Source: Isoetes taiwanensis
Taxonomy: Eukaryota > Streptophyta > Lycopodiopsida > Isoetales > Isoetaceae
NCBI GenBank assembly: GCA_021234155.1
Contig: JAJEKV010000017.1
Location: 17,370,372-17,434,371 of the forward strand
Direction: 5' to 3'
Length of the DNA: 64,000 nucleotides
Position numbers and translations under genes: made by a program. Below, in pieces: positions 10,892-21,640 of the stretch. Within the stretch, counting starts at the first letter, position 1; the number at the start of each line of letters is the position of its first letter. Below the pieces are notes generated by a model. It did not search any database. It was not told where the DNA came from and was given only the letters and a program-made list of their open reading frames with translations.

Positions 10892-11764
10892 TCAGCTTCT
10901 AGAGGCATTCAATGAGGTTCTCCCCTCCTTCCTCTGGCATACCACGAAGTGTCTCAACTCTTGGAGCTCTTTGATCCTTGGGTCAAAGTTGACCTTTTCA
11001 GCAGGTGTTGCATGCGGTTTGTGAGGTGTTGGCTGTGGCCTGAGTTGGAATTGAGGCAGCATGGGCCGACCTCTGACAGTGCAGCAGTTGGTTGTCCATA
11101 CTGACAGCGTGCAGATTTTGAAATATATGGGTCTGTTGTAGCATGTAAAGTGGTTCCTCCTTCCTAAAGCTGAGAGCTCAGCTCCTGTTGGAATTGTTTC
11201 TACCTTGCCAATTCGTGCATGCATAGCTGCCGTTGCTCATGAGCATCTTTATGGAGGCCCTTACTCTGTTGGGCGATGATTGCCCACAGCTCTTGCACAT
11301 CCAGGTCCCGAGCAATAGAGTTGTACTTCAATTTATGTAGACGGGAGGCAACTATAGGATCCATTGTTGATAAGGTCGTTTCCAGTGTGTTGATCCTGCT
11401 CCGTAGGGCTTGGAGCTGTGATTGGCTCTCTTCAGTGGCAGCTTAGACCTTTTTCAACATGGTAGTAGTGTCCTCGGCCTCTGATCGAGGCGAGAGATAG
11501 TTGAGGTCATTTCCTGCTCAAAACGTTGCATGTCTTGTGTCATACTGGTGGACAGGGTGTCCAAGCAGACCTATAGGTCAGTGAGACCCAGCTTATCCTG
11601 CTGCTCTTTGAAGAGCAACAATGTATATAACTGCGATAACAACGAAAGGGAATAACTATGCCCTTACAAAACTGATATAATGTTTGTCTAGACAAATGTA
11701 AGTTGCTCATGAACATGCTGTGCAATAGCACAATTGCACTACTAAGATCTACTTGAGGCTCCAT
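10892..11764 (-). pseudogene. Gag-like coiled-coil relic of an LTR retrotransposon
   Basis: From the start at 11,764 (MEPQVDLSSAIVLLH) the minus strand reads through several frames. The pieces include QQDKLGLTDL, then SMTQDMQRFEQEMTSTISRL, then AATEESQSQLQALRS and INTLETTLSTMDPIV. Heptad-like spacing of L, I and M suggests a long coiled coil, typical of the N-terminal part of Ty3/gypsy-type Gag in plants. The final open stretch (10,892-11,224) is proline-rich near its end (QLRPQPTPHKPHATP). Several frameshifts break the gene. No zinc knuckle or protease was found, so 'gag' is an inference from the coiled coil and setting. Copy 2 carries the same relic at 33,041-33,930. Confidence 0.45.
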
Positions 11765-12182
11765 TATGCTGCACGAGAAAGGCCAAAAGATTTGCCCCCT
11801 CCATTCTTATACCCTTTTCTCTTATGTGAATAAGCAAGAAAGTCTATGTGACTTTTCCAGATGTGATTTGTTTGCTACCAAATGAGTGTTGAGCTGGGGA
11901 TAATCCATCATACTTACATCAATCGAGGTTTATGTTTTTAAAAACTTGATAATTTTCTTGTTAATAATTGTCAATACCCTTGATTCTAGAATGGGACTCG
12001 CATGAAACCAACAAACCGCCCACTTAGACTTGCTTCTCATTCATCTCAGCAGATTTTCTACAATGGTGGATAGTGGGTAGCCGCACACATGCGAACTACC
12101 CATAAAAATAAAGAGAAAATCCAATTATATCATTTGGACCCCAACAAAATACAATGCTAATAGAGACTGGGCTAGTGTACCT

Positions 12183-12261
12183 GCCGAAAGCTTATCACCG
12201 GGATTAAAAAACCCCGCCCTTTCGGGTTTTCGAGGAAAAACCCTAGTGATAAGCCTTCGGC
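12183..12261 (-). ncRNA. Conserved stem-loop motif, locus 3 (GAAA loop), longest outer stem
   Basis: On the minus strand a 16 bp outer stem (12,246-12,261 with 12,183-12,198, GCCGAAGGCTTATCAC against GTGATAAGCTTTCGGC) pairs fully with one G-U wobble. Inside it are the GGGTT/AATCC helix and the CCC-GAAA-GGG hairpin (12,217-12,226). A TTGTATT..GGGGTCC block follows, related to the LINE tail, but no LINE coding sequence lies upstream. Confidence 0.65.
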
Positions 12262-12469
12262 AAGGGGCTTGGACAAACGGAAGGCTTAAAAATCGCTCCC
12301 AAAACCCACGAATGGAAAAGTCGAAACAGATGCCGTTCGCTAACCTGTACCTGCACATCACCAACAAAAACAACAAGACAAAACAAACCTCCCGTGAGTG
12401 GAGGGGCTGATTACTGTAGCGTGCCACGCCGATAAAAATACAATAACAAAGAAGGGGGGAGGGTGGGTT

Positions 12470-13012
12470 CAAAGAGAATAAGGTATCTGGCCGAGAGAGA
12501 AGAGGAAGCTACCGATGAGAAGTCGGGCGTAAACGCCGCCTAAAATAGCAAACTCCCAAGCAGAATGGGCATGCGCCACCAAGATGCATGCAAAACATGC
12601 ATGCTCGTCCCATTCTAGAATGGCGATCCGATGTTCTCGGATCGATGGGATTCTAGAATGGGACTCGCATGAAACCAACAAACCACCAATACCAAAGGAC
12701 TTCCTTCCTTAACAAACTAGAATCGAGGGGACTAAGGTCACAAGATGAAGGCTAAAGGCCGAAAGGACAGCATGAAAGAACGCCAAATTGGCCAAACCAG
12801 GCAGGAAGAAGCCCCTCCCCTGCCTGGAAACAATTCAAAGAGAATAAGGTACTGCTGAGAGAGAAGAGGAAGCGCCGATGAGAAGTCGAAGCAGAAACGC
12901 GCCTAAAATAGCAAACTCCCAAGCAGAATGGGCATGCGCCGCCCGCATGCATGCAAAACATGCATGCTCGTCCCATTCTAGAATGGCGATCCGATGTCTC
13001 GGATCGATGGGA
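12470..13012. repeat. Direct ~170 bp repeats rich in palindromes
   Basis: The segments 12,470-12,652 and 12,836-13,012 are direct repeats. Each contains CCATTCTAGAATGG, a GATCCGATG..CTCGGATC hairpin and GCATGCATG-CAAAA-CATGCATGC, whose arms are RY-type CATGCA words. The same pair occurs in copy 2 near 34.62-34.79 and 34.97-35.14 kb. Confidence 0.75.
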
Positions 13013-13016
13013 TTGA

Positions 13017-14219
13017 CTGATTGCCTTGTCATCATTTGCTCTAAATGCCATCTCATCGTGCCCAATCACCGTTGTGATTCTTTGACCCACTAAAAGTGAA
13101 TAAGGAGAGCTTCTTTGAAGTTAAAAACAATATAATAGAATTGGTTTCTCTCAAGCAGGAATACCAAAAAATCTATAGGATCCAGAGAGCACCAGATCAC
13201 ATCAAAGTCAAGATGATTTTAAGGGGTTGGGAGGGAGGTGGAGAGACTAGTAAGCAATGTTGGTGCGATGTATGTATCATATACATACTCGATGCTGTTA
13301 ATGTAGCATGACGTAAGAAATGATTCCTCTTCTTCTTCTTAAAAAAAAAAGAAAACAACCCCTAACTCACCTTTCATTACATGATGATGTAGAAGAGGAA
13401 GAAGCAATTTTTACGTCATGCCATGTTGGTGGAATCCGATTGGACCAATGACGCACATATCACACCAGCATTGCTTATTGGACCCTACTCTCCAATCACT
13501 TCGCATTGCGACTTTAGGCGCCCTCTCACTCGAGTCATATTTAAGAAATATTTGATATTTTTGGCCCATTTCATTCGCCCTTGTTTGAGAATGAAAAATT
13601 TCTAGATTTTACTTTATCTTGTTGAAATCTACTGCACAACAGCTGCTGAATGTAGATAACTTCCACAAGGAGTTTAAAAGAAATGTGTTAATGAATGCTT
13701 TTGGACGAGCAACGCTTTTATTCTTAATACAATTTTCAAAAGCAAGAGTAACACAATCTTCAAAAGCAAGAAGATGCTGACCTGCAAAAAAGGCCTTGCC
13801 ATAATGGGTCGGATTAGCTTGATTATTCCAAATTTAAAGAATAATTAGGGATGCTCCATAGTAGAAAAGAATTCGAAAATTTGTTGTTATAGTTTACATA
13901 ACATTTTAAAGTTGACCATCTTTAAGATCGACGGAGTAACGTCAAAGAAGGAGGCTACATTATTTTTAAGGCAACGGATTGCACCTGGAGTATCTCGAAA
14001 CATAGTAGGTATCCAACATTCTCACCGCGTATTCATTGCTCTGTATCCACTTTTAAATCTTCATTCGAAAAACAGAAAATTATATGGACTGCATCCTTGT
14101 TTATGGGTATTCTATAATTTTAAGCTATATTTATCTTTCTGCTCTACTCTTTTTACTGGATCTCAAGATGAATGATGTTGCAGCCTGTCATATTTACTAC
14201 TCTAATATACAATGCTCTA
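13017..14219. other. No recognised gene
   Basis: The left part (13,017-13,130) is shared with 55,540-55,650 and resumes the sequence interrupted by the 1 kb insertion. The rest is AT-rich, with short poly(A) runs near 13,340, and is repeated at 35.15-36.35 kb. I see no coding family. Confidence 0.45.
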
Positions 14220-15160
14220 ATTTGCAAGCACTAGGGTGTGGATCTTTTGCGAGGGTGTTACCAGATCTATCAGTGGTGTCTGCCAGGTGAGTGTGCGTGG
14301 AGCCTTTCTACACTCAAGATCCCGTGCTAGTTCCAAATTTTAGATCTGCCGGCAGACATGTTGCTCCAGGAATTTATGATGGCTATGGCCAACAGTCTAG
14401 GCACGCATATTTCACATTCAATTATACGGGCCCCCAATATCTATGTTGGCTTACCCGCAAATAGCATGTTACCCATGTCAGTAGTTGTTAAGAGTGGTGA
14501 TTGGTATTTTCAATTCCCCCTCAAGCCGCTCAATGGTCCCGAAATTAGACGAATGTTCTCAGCTTTATGAGTTTTTGGTGGCTCAATGTCGAAGCATATG
14601 TCCCCTCCTGTGGGGGTATCGAGGCAATCAGTCTCGATTGAGGAGGCCACACCTGCGCCTCAACACCTAGATCAGATCCAAGACTTGCCACAGATTCTAT
14701 TTCACTTGAAGGTAGCCTCCAACTCTTGCTAGGTCATTGTCAAACATTGTGATGATGGTGGTCAGGCACAGATCTCAAATATGGTACCTCATAGGTTGCA
14801 ACATATTCAATGTCTACAGGATGCATTAGATTAGTGTAGCTGGCACATCCGCATTTAGGCTCGGGATATATGCCATTGGTCCATTCATCTGAATCAGGCC
14901 CAGAGATCCATTGGCCTTGGAATCCCAGAAGCGATGGCTCTTGACAAGGTGGCTAGAATGAGTGATGAAATTGATCTGCCTATGGCATTCAATTCTCTAG
15001 AAAATTTGCTTGCACTGGTGCCCTATGATCAGATCAAAGACACGCCTCTCCAGGTAGGTGTGCGAGGAAGAAGAAATAGAGGAAGAACCCCTCCTCTCAT
15101 TAGTATATGGATAAGAAGATTGTAAGCTGGAATGTACGCGGGATCCATTTCTGATGTATG
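14220..15160 (+). mobile_element. L1-type LINE: end of ORF1 and start of ORF2 endonuclease
   Basis: The frame from 14,358 encodes FMMAMANSLGTHI..APNIYVGLPANSMLP..VVVKSG, which resembles the conserved region of plant L1 ORF1 proteins and matches the relic at 50.82-50.95 kb block by block (both end LP..VVVKSG). After several stops the reading reaches ATG at 15,107: MDKKIVSWNVRGIH. This is the standard opening of the L1 ORF2 apurinic endonuclease ('k.lsWNvRGl'). A stop follows HF at once and no further endonuclease blocks appear, so the element is truncated here. Copy 2 has the same relic at 36,350-37,275, with the ORF2 start damaged. Confidence 0.65.
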
Positions 15161-15334
15161 AAATTAATACTATTAAGTAATTTGTTCGCAATCTTATAGT
15201 AGCACATTAGTCTTGCTATACGTATACCCCAACTGGTGGGAGCATGCCCCACTAACAAGGATCCTTATCTATGTTCTAGATGTTGGCACGACTTATGAAT
15301 ACACATATTCAACAACAATCAAAACCACATAAAA

Positions 15335-17340
15335 ATCAAAAGCCACACAACTATAGGCTGGCACATGAAGCTAAAATATGCCAATTACAGATTTCCTACA
15401 TTTTTTCTTAAACTTCATTGAATTCGTCAAAAAGTAAAGAAACGCGTCGCTGGCTCTTAAAGTCCACATGATCTATGTCATCTTGTAATAGTCGCAACCA
15501 TGAAGGCGAAAGAGAATAATGCAGATGGAACAAATTTTTTTTTTTTCATTTCCACAACAAATGTGTGAATGTTTTTGATACAATGTTGATACCTTAATCC
15601 TCCATTAGTGCATGATTTTAAATGGAATAATGGTGGGCCATATAAGTGGAAACAATCATGTAGGATGGCTCAAATCAATCATTAATAGTCGTCCCAAACT
15701 AATAATGTAAATTTACATAAAGAGATAAAGAAAGAGCATATGCTAGGAACATTATTAAGGATATACTATGCTCTTAACTATATGCAAGAATCATCTTTAG
15801 GATATACATTAGAACAAAATATCACCCTATCGCATGCATTTTATAGTATATGTGTGATATAAAGAATATCTATGAGTGTTTTAGATTAGTTTTGAATGAT
15901 ATAAATCTTTGAGATGTAAAGCATGAGGCCTTTCTTACCCATGATTCTTGGAGTTCAGTCACCTTTTTGCCCAGCATGTTCTTGGGTGGGTAAAAAATAA
16001 TATTACATAGACTGTATTTAACGTCACTTCGTAAAAGAAGTTTTACAAATAATTAAATGTAATTTAAATACTAAAAAGGCACATGATTTATAATTCATTA
16101 TATATCTCCATGTAACTAGCACTAGGAGCTCTAACATAGTAGTTGGATAGCCATCTTACATACACATACAAGTTTATTGTTATTTAAGGTCCATATATCT
16201 GGAGAAAAGTATGACGGAAATGTGTGACAATTGTTATAATACAAGCTATATGCCGCCATGACCCCACTTTCCAGTGAATTCATTGAACAATGAATAGTGT
16301 TGGTATCCTGATAGATCCATTAATCTCCGGCCAGCATGTTCCCATATTTCCATAAGGAAAGTGAAATCCATATCCTTGGCTATGGAGTTCCAGCTATCCC
16401 ATTTTTGCCATGGAATGCCCATACTATTTTGGGAGACCATATGCTGAATCAAGCTTGGACGTTAACATCTTGGAGAAGGTGGGAATCTCTCATTTCAAAT
16501 GCATCAATAAGACCACATACAAAAAAAAAGCCATACAATTGTAGACTTGTATGTGAAGCTGGGATATGCCAATTACAAATTTCCTACGTTTTTCTTGAAC
16601 TTAAATGGATTCTTTAAAAAGTAAAGAAACGTGTCTCTGGCTTGTAAAATCCATATTGTCTTGTAATAGTCGTAACCATGAAAGTGAAAGAGAATAATGC
16701 AACTGGAATAATTTTTATTTTATTTTTATTTCCATAGCAAATGTGTGAATGTTTCTGACACAATATTGATACCTTAATTCCTTCACTAGTGCATAATTTG
16801 AAGTGGAAAAATGGTGGTTTGTATAAGTGGAAACAAAATCATGTATATAGATTTACACAAAGAAACAAAGAAGATGCGTATGCAAGGAACATTATTAAGG
16901 ATATACTATGCCCTAAGCATATGCAAGAATCATTTTTAGAACATATATATATACGTTATAAAAAGATATCATCCTTCCGCCTGCGTTTTAAAGTATGTGT
17001 GACATTAAGAATATCTATAGGTGTTTTAGATTACTTTTGAATGACATAAAACTTTGAGATGTAAAACATGAGTCCTTCTCTTACCCATCATTTTTTAGAA
17101 TGCTCAATTACCTTTCTCACCAATCGTGCTTTTGGGTGGCTTTATAATCGTTCCATTTGTATTTGACAATGGGTTGAAAAGTAAAATAACATAGAAGATG
17201 GTATCTAAGGTCACTTTGCAGAAGAGATTTTACAAATAAAATGAAATTTAAAGATTACAAACCCACTTCATCATTTATAATTCATTATATATGTCTTAGT
17301 AACTAGCACTAGGAATTCTAACAGAATAGGTGGATACCCA
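15335..17340. repeat. Two direct ~1 kb repeats (15.34-16.25 and 16.50-17.34 kb)
   Basis: The same landmarks recur in order: GCCA-CA(A/T)ACAA-TAG, ATATGCCAATTACA, AAAGTAAAGAAACG, CTTGTAATAGTCG, GAGAATAATGCA, GGAACATTATTAAGGATATACTATG and TTATAATTCATTATATAT. Identity looks like 75-85% by eye. No protein family is visible. The pair is repeated in copy 2 (37.47-38.38 and 38.64-39.48 kb), and a fifth member lies at 56.69-57.62 kb. Confidence 0.75.
16246..16452 (-). other. 68-codon open frame identical in both 22 kb copies
   Basis: The frame is unchanged at 38,376-38,582. It is rich in W, H and M (for example GRRLMDLSGYQHYS and NEFTGKWGHGG) and matches nothing I know. A related stretch occurs at 19,690-19,800, where a similar GACAATTGTTATAATA..ATTCATTGAA.AATGA string appears without the open frame. 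It lies in the spacer between the two ~1 kb repeats. It may be a repeat segment rather than a gene, and identity between recent copies does not show selection. Confidence 0.2.
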
Positions 17341-17382
17341 TTTTGCATATATTTATATAAGTTTATTGTTACAAGAAATTTA

Positions 17383-17406
17383 TCGCGGCGGCCAAGGCCG
17401 CCGCGA
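17383..17406. repeat. 24 bp all-but-perfect GC palindrome, possible CACTA-type end
   Basis: TCGCGGCGGCC and its exact inverse are separated by AA in AT-rich surroundings. TGTTACAAGAAA (17,367-17,378) precedes it and matches the CACTACAAGAAA end of plant CACTA transposons at 9 of 12 places; such ends are followed by GC-rich subterminal repeats. Copy 2 (39,516-39,539) has two C-to-T changes in it. The transposon assignment is inference. Confidence 0.4.
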
Positions 17407-20301
17407 ACATTTCTCTTTACCAAACATATTAGTTCTGGATATGTGAAAACCAAAGTCCATATGTGGCATAACATCCAAATGCACACATGCATTCATTTGT
17501 GGAGATTCAAAAAGATGGGTGCTTACTTGATCCAATATATGATCAATGAAACAGGTGGATCAATAAAGCTGGATAAAAATGGATGAGTGTTGAACGCAAT
17601 AGTTAATCTAATGTCTACTTCTAGAACAACGCTTGGCAAGGTTGAGACCAAAAGTCATAAAACATCATATTTTTGTTCCCAGACTCAAACGGAATTCCAA
17701 TTCATTGTTTTATAGCAGTAAATCAATGTCACAATTCACTCTGAGTGCTTTATAAAATGGCCAAGGTTTCAATCCAAAAGCTATTTCCATATATCCAACA
17801 TGGGACATCTAAAGCTGCAAGTATTAAAGCAGTGTAAGGTTAGTTGATAGGAATAAAGCAAAAAATATAACTCCAGTAGAAGGTTCTGTTGTTGTAAGCT
17901 TAAGCATAACAAAGCTGTTAGGTAATGTTTCTCTAAAACAAATGATTTCAGTGCCTCTGAACAGCAGCAACAAAGATTCTCCACCTTAACCTACATAGAA
18001 AAGCAAGCAATGCAATGAAATAAAAGCAAAGAAAATAAGTATCAAATCAGACACAACTAACCGGATCTGGAATCTTGCAAACAGGGCCGATTTCAGAAGA
18101 GACACTGAAAAGACCTGGAAAACTTGTTCCTGTTTACACAAAAGCAGGGATAACCTATTATTGCTGAATGAGGCTGGTACCTTTGATTTTATAACAGTCA
18201 AGAAATAATGGAAGGCAGAAGAGGAGAATTTGCATAGTAATTTGCAACAAAAGCATAGGGATTAACATAGTAATTTGTATATATATAAGATAAGTCTTCT
18301 AGATCAATTTAGATAACTGCTTTCTAGTCATCAATTTAGACAACTGGTCTTTTAGTCATAGAAAATGCACCCAAACCCAGAAAGAAGGAAAAGATTTTAC
18401 CTCCCTTTTGCTTTGCTTCATGACTCCTCCGCTGATTGAAATCCTGTGTTGGAATGCCAGAGATGGGTAATCGATTAACCAAAAGCTGCAGATAGCTCAA
18501 AGCAGATCGATCTGCTCCAACACATTAACTACTTATTCTAGGAAAACGCCTACCATATAGCATATTAGCACAGCGAAATATTTATCAAATCTTTTGTGGC
18601 CCATCCCAGACTGCTTACAGCAAATCGAAATGTCCTGCAAATCACCTCAAAAACACAGCCCAAAGCTCAAAAATCAAATTTCCTAAGCAGTCGTATGCAT
18701 TTCATGACTGCCGATTTTGTTAGCATCCTTACCATTTCTCTAACAAAACAAAGCAGCTCAAAGCCATGCACAACACAATCCGACTACATTGGCCATGCCA
18801 AATCTGGCTATTTTAGCCATGCCATATCCTGATGCATAGTTAAACCCAAAGGACTCTCAGCAAAAATATTTACCTAGCATAAACCACTGCTTCGGGAAGA
18901 CAGACATTGGCTCATGTTTCTGCAAAAGCCCATCCGGGTAAGAGGTCTGCACCTTTGCTTGCAAAGAACAGTTAACAGTTAACGAATGGACCCAAATTTC
19001 TTACCTCAAGCAACTTAGCTATCTGGGCGCCAGAATCCGCTCAAAGTTCCTCCATTCCGGTGCCAAATCCCTTCAATAAGAATGGAGCAAGACCCAAGAG
19101 CATCCAGACCTGCTTTAGGTTCACACTAGAGATGTTGTGCGGGAAGACGGCACGGAAGAAAAGCAAAAAATGTGCATTGAAGAGGAGCTGCACCATAGCA
19201 GAGTTGGAGAAAAATGAAGAAAATGTTTGAGGTCGCCATAGCTGAAGATGCATTCGATTTGAAAACCTCTACGACTGCTTCAGAAATTTGTGATGTGGCC
19301 TCCTTGAATTTTTTTGGAAATTTTTTTGCACACTATTTTTTTCCCTGCGTTTGTATGCAGACCTTCAAAATGCATTCGTGATCAGGAATAAATCTCTCTG
19401 CAAGACTCATTGCAAAACTAACCTTGAACATCAATTTGCAGAGCAGGGCTGTGTCTGATTTGCGAAGCAAGGGTCGCCGAACCTCGGGATAAGCCAGAGT
19501 CGCAAGAGAACCTCTGCGTAGAGCAGCTTTGTTGCCTCGGTTGCTATGGCTATGTCGGTGGCCTTCTCTCGACGGTCTAAAATTTTCTGTAATTCGACCG
19601 ACGGCCAAGATGGGTGCCTCGATGACGAAGAATATGCCAGGGAATCGTCCCATTAATACTTATATATGTTCAGATAGAGTCAACACATCTGAGAAAGCTA
19701 TGACAAAATGCGTGACAATTGTTATAATAACAAGTCATGCTGCCATGGTCCCAGTTGCATCTCCATTCATTGAATAATGACTAGCATTGACATCTTGGCA
19801 AATACACTAAATCCTATATATCACAGTGCCAAGTATGTCAAGCTGTGAAAATAGATCATCACAATATAGAAGTTGGGTCTTGATTTTGGTCCACGGTGCA
19901 TTCTGGCGATGACACGTGCGACGCCAATATCGCGGAATACCATTCGGTCCCCTGATTCCGCTTTTTTACCTGCTCACGGTTTTTCTTGCTTTATTTTCTC
20001 TTAGGGTTCCGACCGGTTTGTGTTAGGGTTTCGACCAGCCGCAAGAGGAAACGTGCTCTTCGAATCATCGAAGGCAAATGAGATAGAAGGCATCGAGATC
20101 TTGTAGCTTGAGATAGAAGGCGTGTTAGGTTGTTGGGATTTTGAGCCACGGATCCTAAACCCGTCTTCCCCAAGCTTCAAATCGAAGGCTCGACCTTTCT
20201 CACCATGAATCATGGAAACGGCGATCCCCGCTCTCCATATCTAGTAGTGTCCGATCGATCTTGTAGCGTAGTTCTTGTAGCAAAATCAATCCCCAACTTC
20301 T
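17407..20301. other. Long interval with only unassigned frames
   Basis: Minus-strand frames at 17,781-18,201, 19,041-19,253 and 19,333-19,653 and a plus-strand frame at 18,596-18,832 persist in copy 2, but I recognise no family and the copies are too similar for conservation to mean anything. Real differences between copies occur here (base changes and a ~135 bp indel near 18,270). From about 19,900 the copy-1 sequence becomes noisy at CAG/CTG sites. Confidence 0.4.
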
Positions 20302-20422
20302 ATATTGTAATGCGGTTAGACGGCATTAAGGCACCACGGAGACCCGCCTCGGCTACTACTGCGGTCAGCGGGGCCTCCCTCCTATGTGCCGGAATGCCAT
20401 CCCAACTGCAGTTCCCCTATAC
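20302..20422. repeat. Foldback element, left arm damaged
   Basis: This is the copy-1 version of the foldback at 42,561-42,679. The right arm (20,385-20,422) is the same as in copy 2, but the left arm has lost its CTGCAG and CTGG words and no longer pairs. Damage limited to CHG-containing words suggests consensus error. Confidence 0.55.
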
Positions 20423-20487
20423 AAGATGTCGGGATTGTTAGAGCCATTGCCTATATTTGGAAATGTAGAAATGCATAAACATGGCTT

Positions 20488-20740
20488 TCATAGTTGCACT
20501 TCTTCGATCCAATCGACAACATACTCAAGTACTCGAAACCTATGGGTTGTGTACTCCACGTTTGGTATACCACGAAGAATTGTAAGCGATAGAGACTTTA
20601 AGTTCACGGTGATTTTTAAAAAGATTTCATGAAGGGGTTGGGAGTAAGCCTCATTATGGACAATGGAAATCACCTCCAAACTGATGGATAAACAGAATGA
20701 ATTAACTAGATCCTGGAGGTATATTAAGAAGTTTTGCACT
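20488..20740 (+). mobile_element. Ty3/gypsy integrase relic
   Basis: The plus strand encodes STFGIPRRIVSDRDFKFT (about 20,550-20,610), the integrase core block 'hGiP.sivSDRD.rFts'. One frame later come DFMKGLG and HLQTDG.TE.IN.ILE, the 'FHPQTDGQTERvNq.LE' block that carries the catalytic glutamate region. At least one frameshift and several stops break it. Copy 2 has the same relic at 42,746-42,998 with the same breaks, so the decay predates the duplication. No flanking LTRs were found. Confidence 0.75.
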
Positions 20741-21640
20741 AGGGAACCCACCGATAAGAGAGGGTTTCTGTTCTTGCTATTTTTTTTTCTGCTTCTTCCA
20801 GCGCTTGCATTCATGCATTGATTCTTCCTCTAACAGCGATTCTTCTTCCAGCAACTATTATCTTCTTCTTTCTGCCTCTATTTTTTTGCACCTGAGATTT
20901 TTCTTTGCTCTCTTCTTATTCTTGCAGGCTGATGCTTGTAGGCCGATTCTTGCTCAAAAGGTATGATCAATGATCAAACTCAGGCCTTAGCAGGGAGCAA
21001 CATTGCATATTAAAAGATAGATTAGAGCACTGCCGCAACACCACAGGGTTCTTCCCCTGTTTTCACTTCCTTTTTCCTCTGTTCTTCCAGCTGAGTCGAT
21101 TCTGGAGGAGCTCCAGCTAACTAAAAGCAGTCGATTTCTGCTTCAAACAGGTTAGCTCCTCTTTTGGAGTGTCAATTATTACTTTAAATGCTTGATCATT
21201 GCAGCAGAGCTTAGATGCAGCCGCAGAGATGCCTCCATCTGCCATGGCATTCTTAGCTTCACCCTATGCTTTGAAGCCCCACTTTCGATGTCAAGATCAA
21301 TCTCCTTGAATTTTTTGCAGCCCGCCTCCTATTACCAAGATTATTAAAAAAAGATCAAGATGTGCAACAAACAAGACATGTAGATCCGATGCTTGAGGAG
21401 ACGCATGACAAAAAACCAATAGCCTCAAAGGCCAGAATTGCAGAGCCAATTCTTGCAAAAAATGAGATGATTGCCGACCAAGTTGATTTCATCCAGGCGT
21501 CCAGAATCTTCTCGAGGTCTCTTAGCCTGAGCTTTTAATAGCCTATATTACCTAAAATAAAAATACACCAAAACCCACAGGAATTTTGACCTCCCAGTGA
21601 TTAGCAGGGTTGCCTAACCCCCCTGCCCACTTTCCCTGCG
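20741..21640. other. No recognised gene; CT-rich non-coding sequence
   Basis: Pyrimidine-rich stretches with many TTCTTCC and TGCAG words occur here. The sequence is virtually the same at 43.0-43.9 kb, including CAG/CTG sites, so both copies are clean here. It resembles leader or intron sequence, but I can define no exon. Confidence 0.45.

Larger units (their letters stand above)
11984..13012 (-). mobile_element. ~1.03 kb compound insertion made of two related units
   Basis: The diverged relative at 55,290-55,650 runs straight across this position and lacks these 1,029 bp, so they are an insertion. TTGA flanks both sides (11,980-11,983 and 13,013-13,016). Two units lie head to tail, 11,984-12,652 (669 bp) and 12,653-13,012 (360 bp). 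Both begin TTCTAGAATGGGACTCGCATG and end with GATCCGATG..CTCGGATCGATGGGA, and both share the last ~170 bp. Their middles are unrelated; only the longer one has the stem-loop (12,183-12,261). No protein is encoded. The stem-loop sense strand is minus, so the strand is given as minus. Confidence 0.55.

Noticed and set aside
12752-13090. Minus-strand frames over the 1 kb insertion (70-112 codons), also at 34,382-35,076
   Set aside because: They run across palindromes and direct repeats with no protein motif; several frames are open at once, as in GC-richer non-coding repeats.
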